64,000 nucleotides of DNA, from the NCBI RefSeq assembly GCF_030409845.1, contig NZ_JAUFQQ010000005.1, positions 2,170,001-2,234,000 on the forward strand, given 5' to 3'. Source of the stretch: Flavobacterium branchiarum (GTDB lineage: Bacteria > Bacteroidota > Bacteroidia > Flavobacteriales > Flavobacteriaceae). Of the stretch, positions 63,333 through 64,000 are shown piece by piece (position 1 is the first letter of the stretch; every line of letters begins with the position of its first letter). The position numbers were made by a program, and so were the translations under genes. Under the pieces are notes generated by a model that was given only the letters and a program-made list of their open reading frames with translations, did not search any database and had not been told where the DNA came from.

Positions 63333-64000
63333 ATGAAAAAAATTAGTATTCTAATGGCTATAACCGCAACTACAGTGGCGTTTGGACAAAGTCAAAAATC
63401 AAGTTCAATTAAATATCCTGAAACAAAAAAGGGAGATGTTGTTGATACTTATTTTGATGCAAAAATTAGCGATCCATATCGTTGGTTAGAAGATGATAAA
63501 TCTGAAGAAACAGCTGCTTGGGTAAAAGCACAGAATAAAGTTACCTATGCGTATTTAGACCAAATTCCTTTTCGTGATGAATTAAAAAAACGAATGGAGA
63601 AACTATGGAACTATGAAAAAATTGGAGCACCTTCTGTAAAAGGAAAAGCTACTTATTATTCTAAAAATAACGGTTTGCAAAATCAATCTGTAGTTTATAG
63701 AAAAGGAGAAAATGGTAAAGATGAGGTTTTCTTAGATCCAAATACATTCTCAAAAGACGGAACCACATCGTTAGGAGGATTAGATTTTACTAAAGACGGA
63801 ACCATCGCAGCATACTCTATTTCTGAGGGAGGAAGCGATTGGAGAAAAGTAATTATCATAAACGCACAAACACGTAAAATTCTAGAAGATACTTTGGTAG
63901 ACGTAAAGTTTAGTGGTATCTCTTGGAAAGGAAACGAAGGATTTTACTATTCTAGTTATGAGAAACCAAAAGGAAGTGAATTGTCTGCTAAAACAGATCA
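63333..64000 (+). CDS. Prolyl oligopeptidase (S9) family protein, N-terminal part
   Basis: Open frame from ATG 63333 to the window edge (222 residues seen, 3' truncated). A signal peptide (MKKISILMAITATTVAFGQ) is followed by the S9 propeller opening: DTYFDAKISDPYRWLEDD, AAWVKAQNKVTYAYLDQI and KLWNYEKIGAPSVKG, all typical of prolyl endopeptidases. The catalytic Ser-Asp-His part lies outside the window. It should cleave proline-containing peptides in the periplasm. Confidence 0.9.
   Translation, partial: MKKISILMAITATTVAFGQSQKSSSIKYPETKKGDVVDTYFDAKISDPYRWLEDDKSEETAAWVKAQNKVTYAYLDQIPFRDELKKRMEKLWNYEKIGAPSVKGKATYYSKNNGLQNQSVVYRKGENGKDEVFLDPNTFSKDGTTSLGGLDFTKDGTIAAYSISEGGSDWRKVIIINAQTRKILEDTLVDVKFSGISWKGNEGFYYSSYEKPKGSELSAKTD

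Overview
The window is a low-GC, gene-dense chromosome segment from a Bacteroidota bacterium, most likely Flavobacterium or a close relative. Supports are the T9SS C-terminal sorting domain, SprB-type repeats, carboxypeptidase-regulatory domains on TonB receptors, a MurF-Alr fusion, FISUMP and PorT-like proteins, several TAnnTTTG (-7) boxes with TTG (-33) partners, and weak Shine-Dalgarno signals. Species identity cannot be settled from the sequence alone.

Layout. 1-5.3 kb: end of an unknown gene, then a minus-strand siderophore-uptake group (TonB receptor, DUF3325-like, DUF3649-like, PepSY membrane protein). 5.3-12.1 kb: a minus-strand operon yceI-tetR-tolC-mfp-rnd for tripartite multidrug efflux. 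12.3-25.7 kb: mostly housekeeping genes (polyprenyl diphosphate synthase, sucA, sucB, TatD hydrolase, acyltransferase, type I asparaginase) with a T9SS-secreted protein and envelope proteins, interrupted by a heptamer-word repeat tract at 14 kb. 25.9-28.1 kb: divergent MFS exporter and LysR regulator. 28.2 kb: tRNA-Ser(GGA), followed by an accessory stretch to about 32.4 kb with a Fic gene broken by an in-frame stop, palindromic repeats, and a toxin-antitoxin pair (MqsR-like toxin; antitoxin combining an MqsA-like region that lacks zinc cysteines with a DUF4065/Panacea domain). 32.4-44.8 kb: small detoxification and acyltransferase genes, all on the minus strand, separated by two large arrays of iterated 9-nt words (34.4-36.9 and 42.6-44.2 kb). 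45-52 kb: a large FISUMP surface protein, a TlpA-like redoxin and a TPR-HTH membrane regulator. 52.4-54.0 kb: three small genes resembling an orphan immunity cluster (unknown, DUF4265, SMI1/KNR4). 54.1-58.2 kb: asd, mscL and murF-alr. 58.9-64 kb: an integral membrane protein, a PorT-like barrel, a His/Cys-rich DUF2946-like protein with a TonB receptor (possible metal uptake), and the start of an S9 prolyl oligopeptidase.

The most unusual content is non-coding: at least five families of intergenic repeats (CTGAGGAACGAAGA palindromes; ACACATAG elements; AATCTGTGG/TTCGCAAGG arrays; TTTATTC heptamers; ACTGTAAACT words). They lie mostly in the accessory half and together occupy roughly 6 kb. The best candidate for a less-described protein system is the MqsR plus MqsA-like/Panacea pair, with a palindrome overlapping its own promoter.
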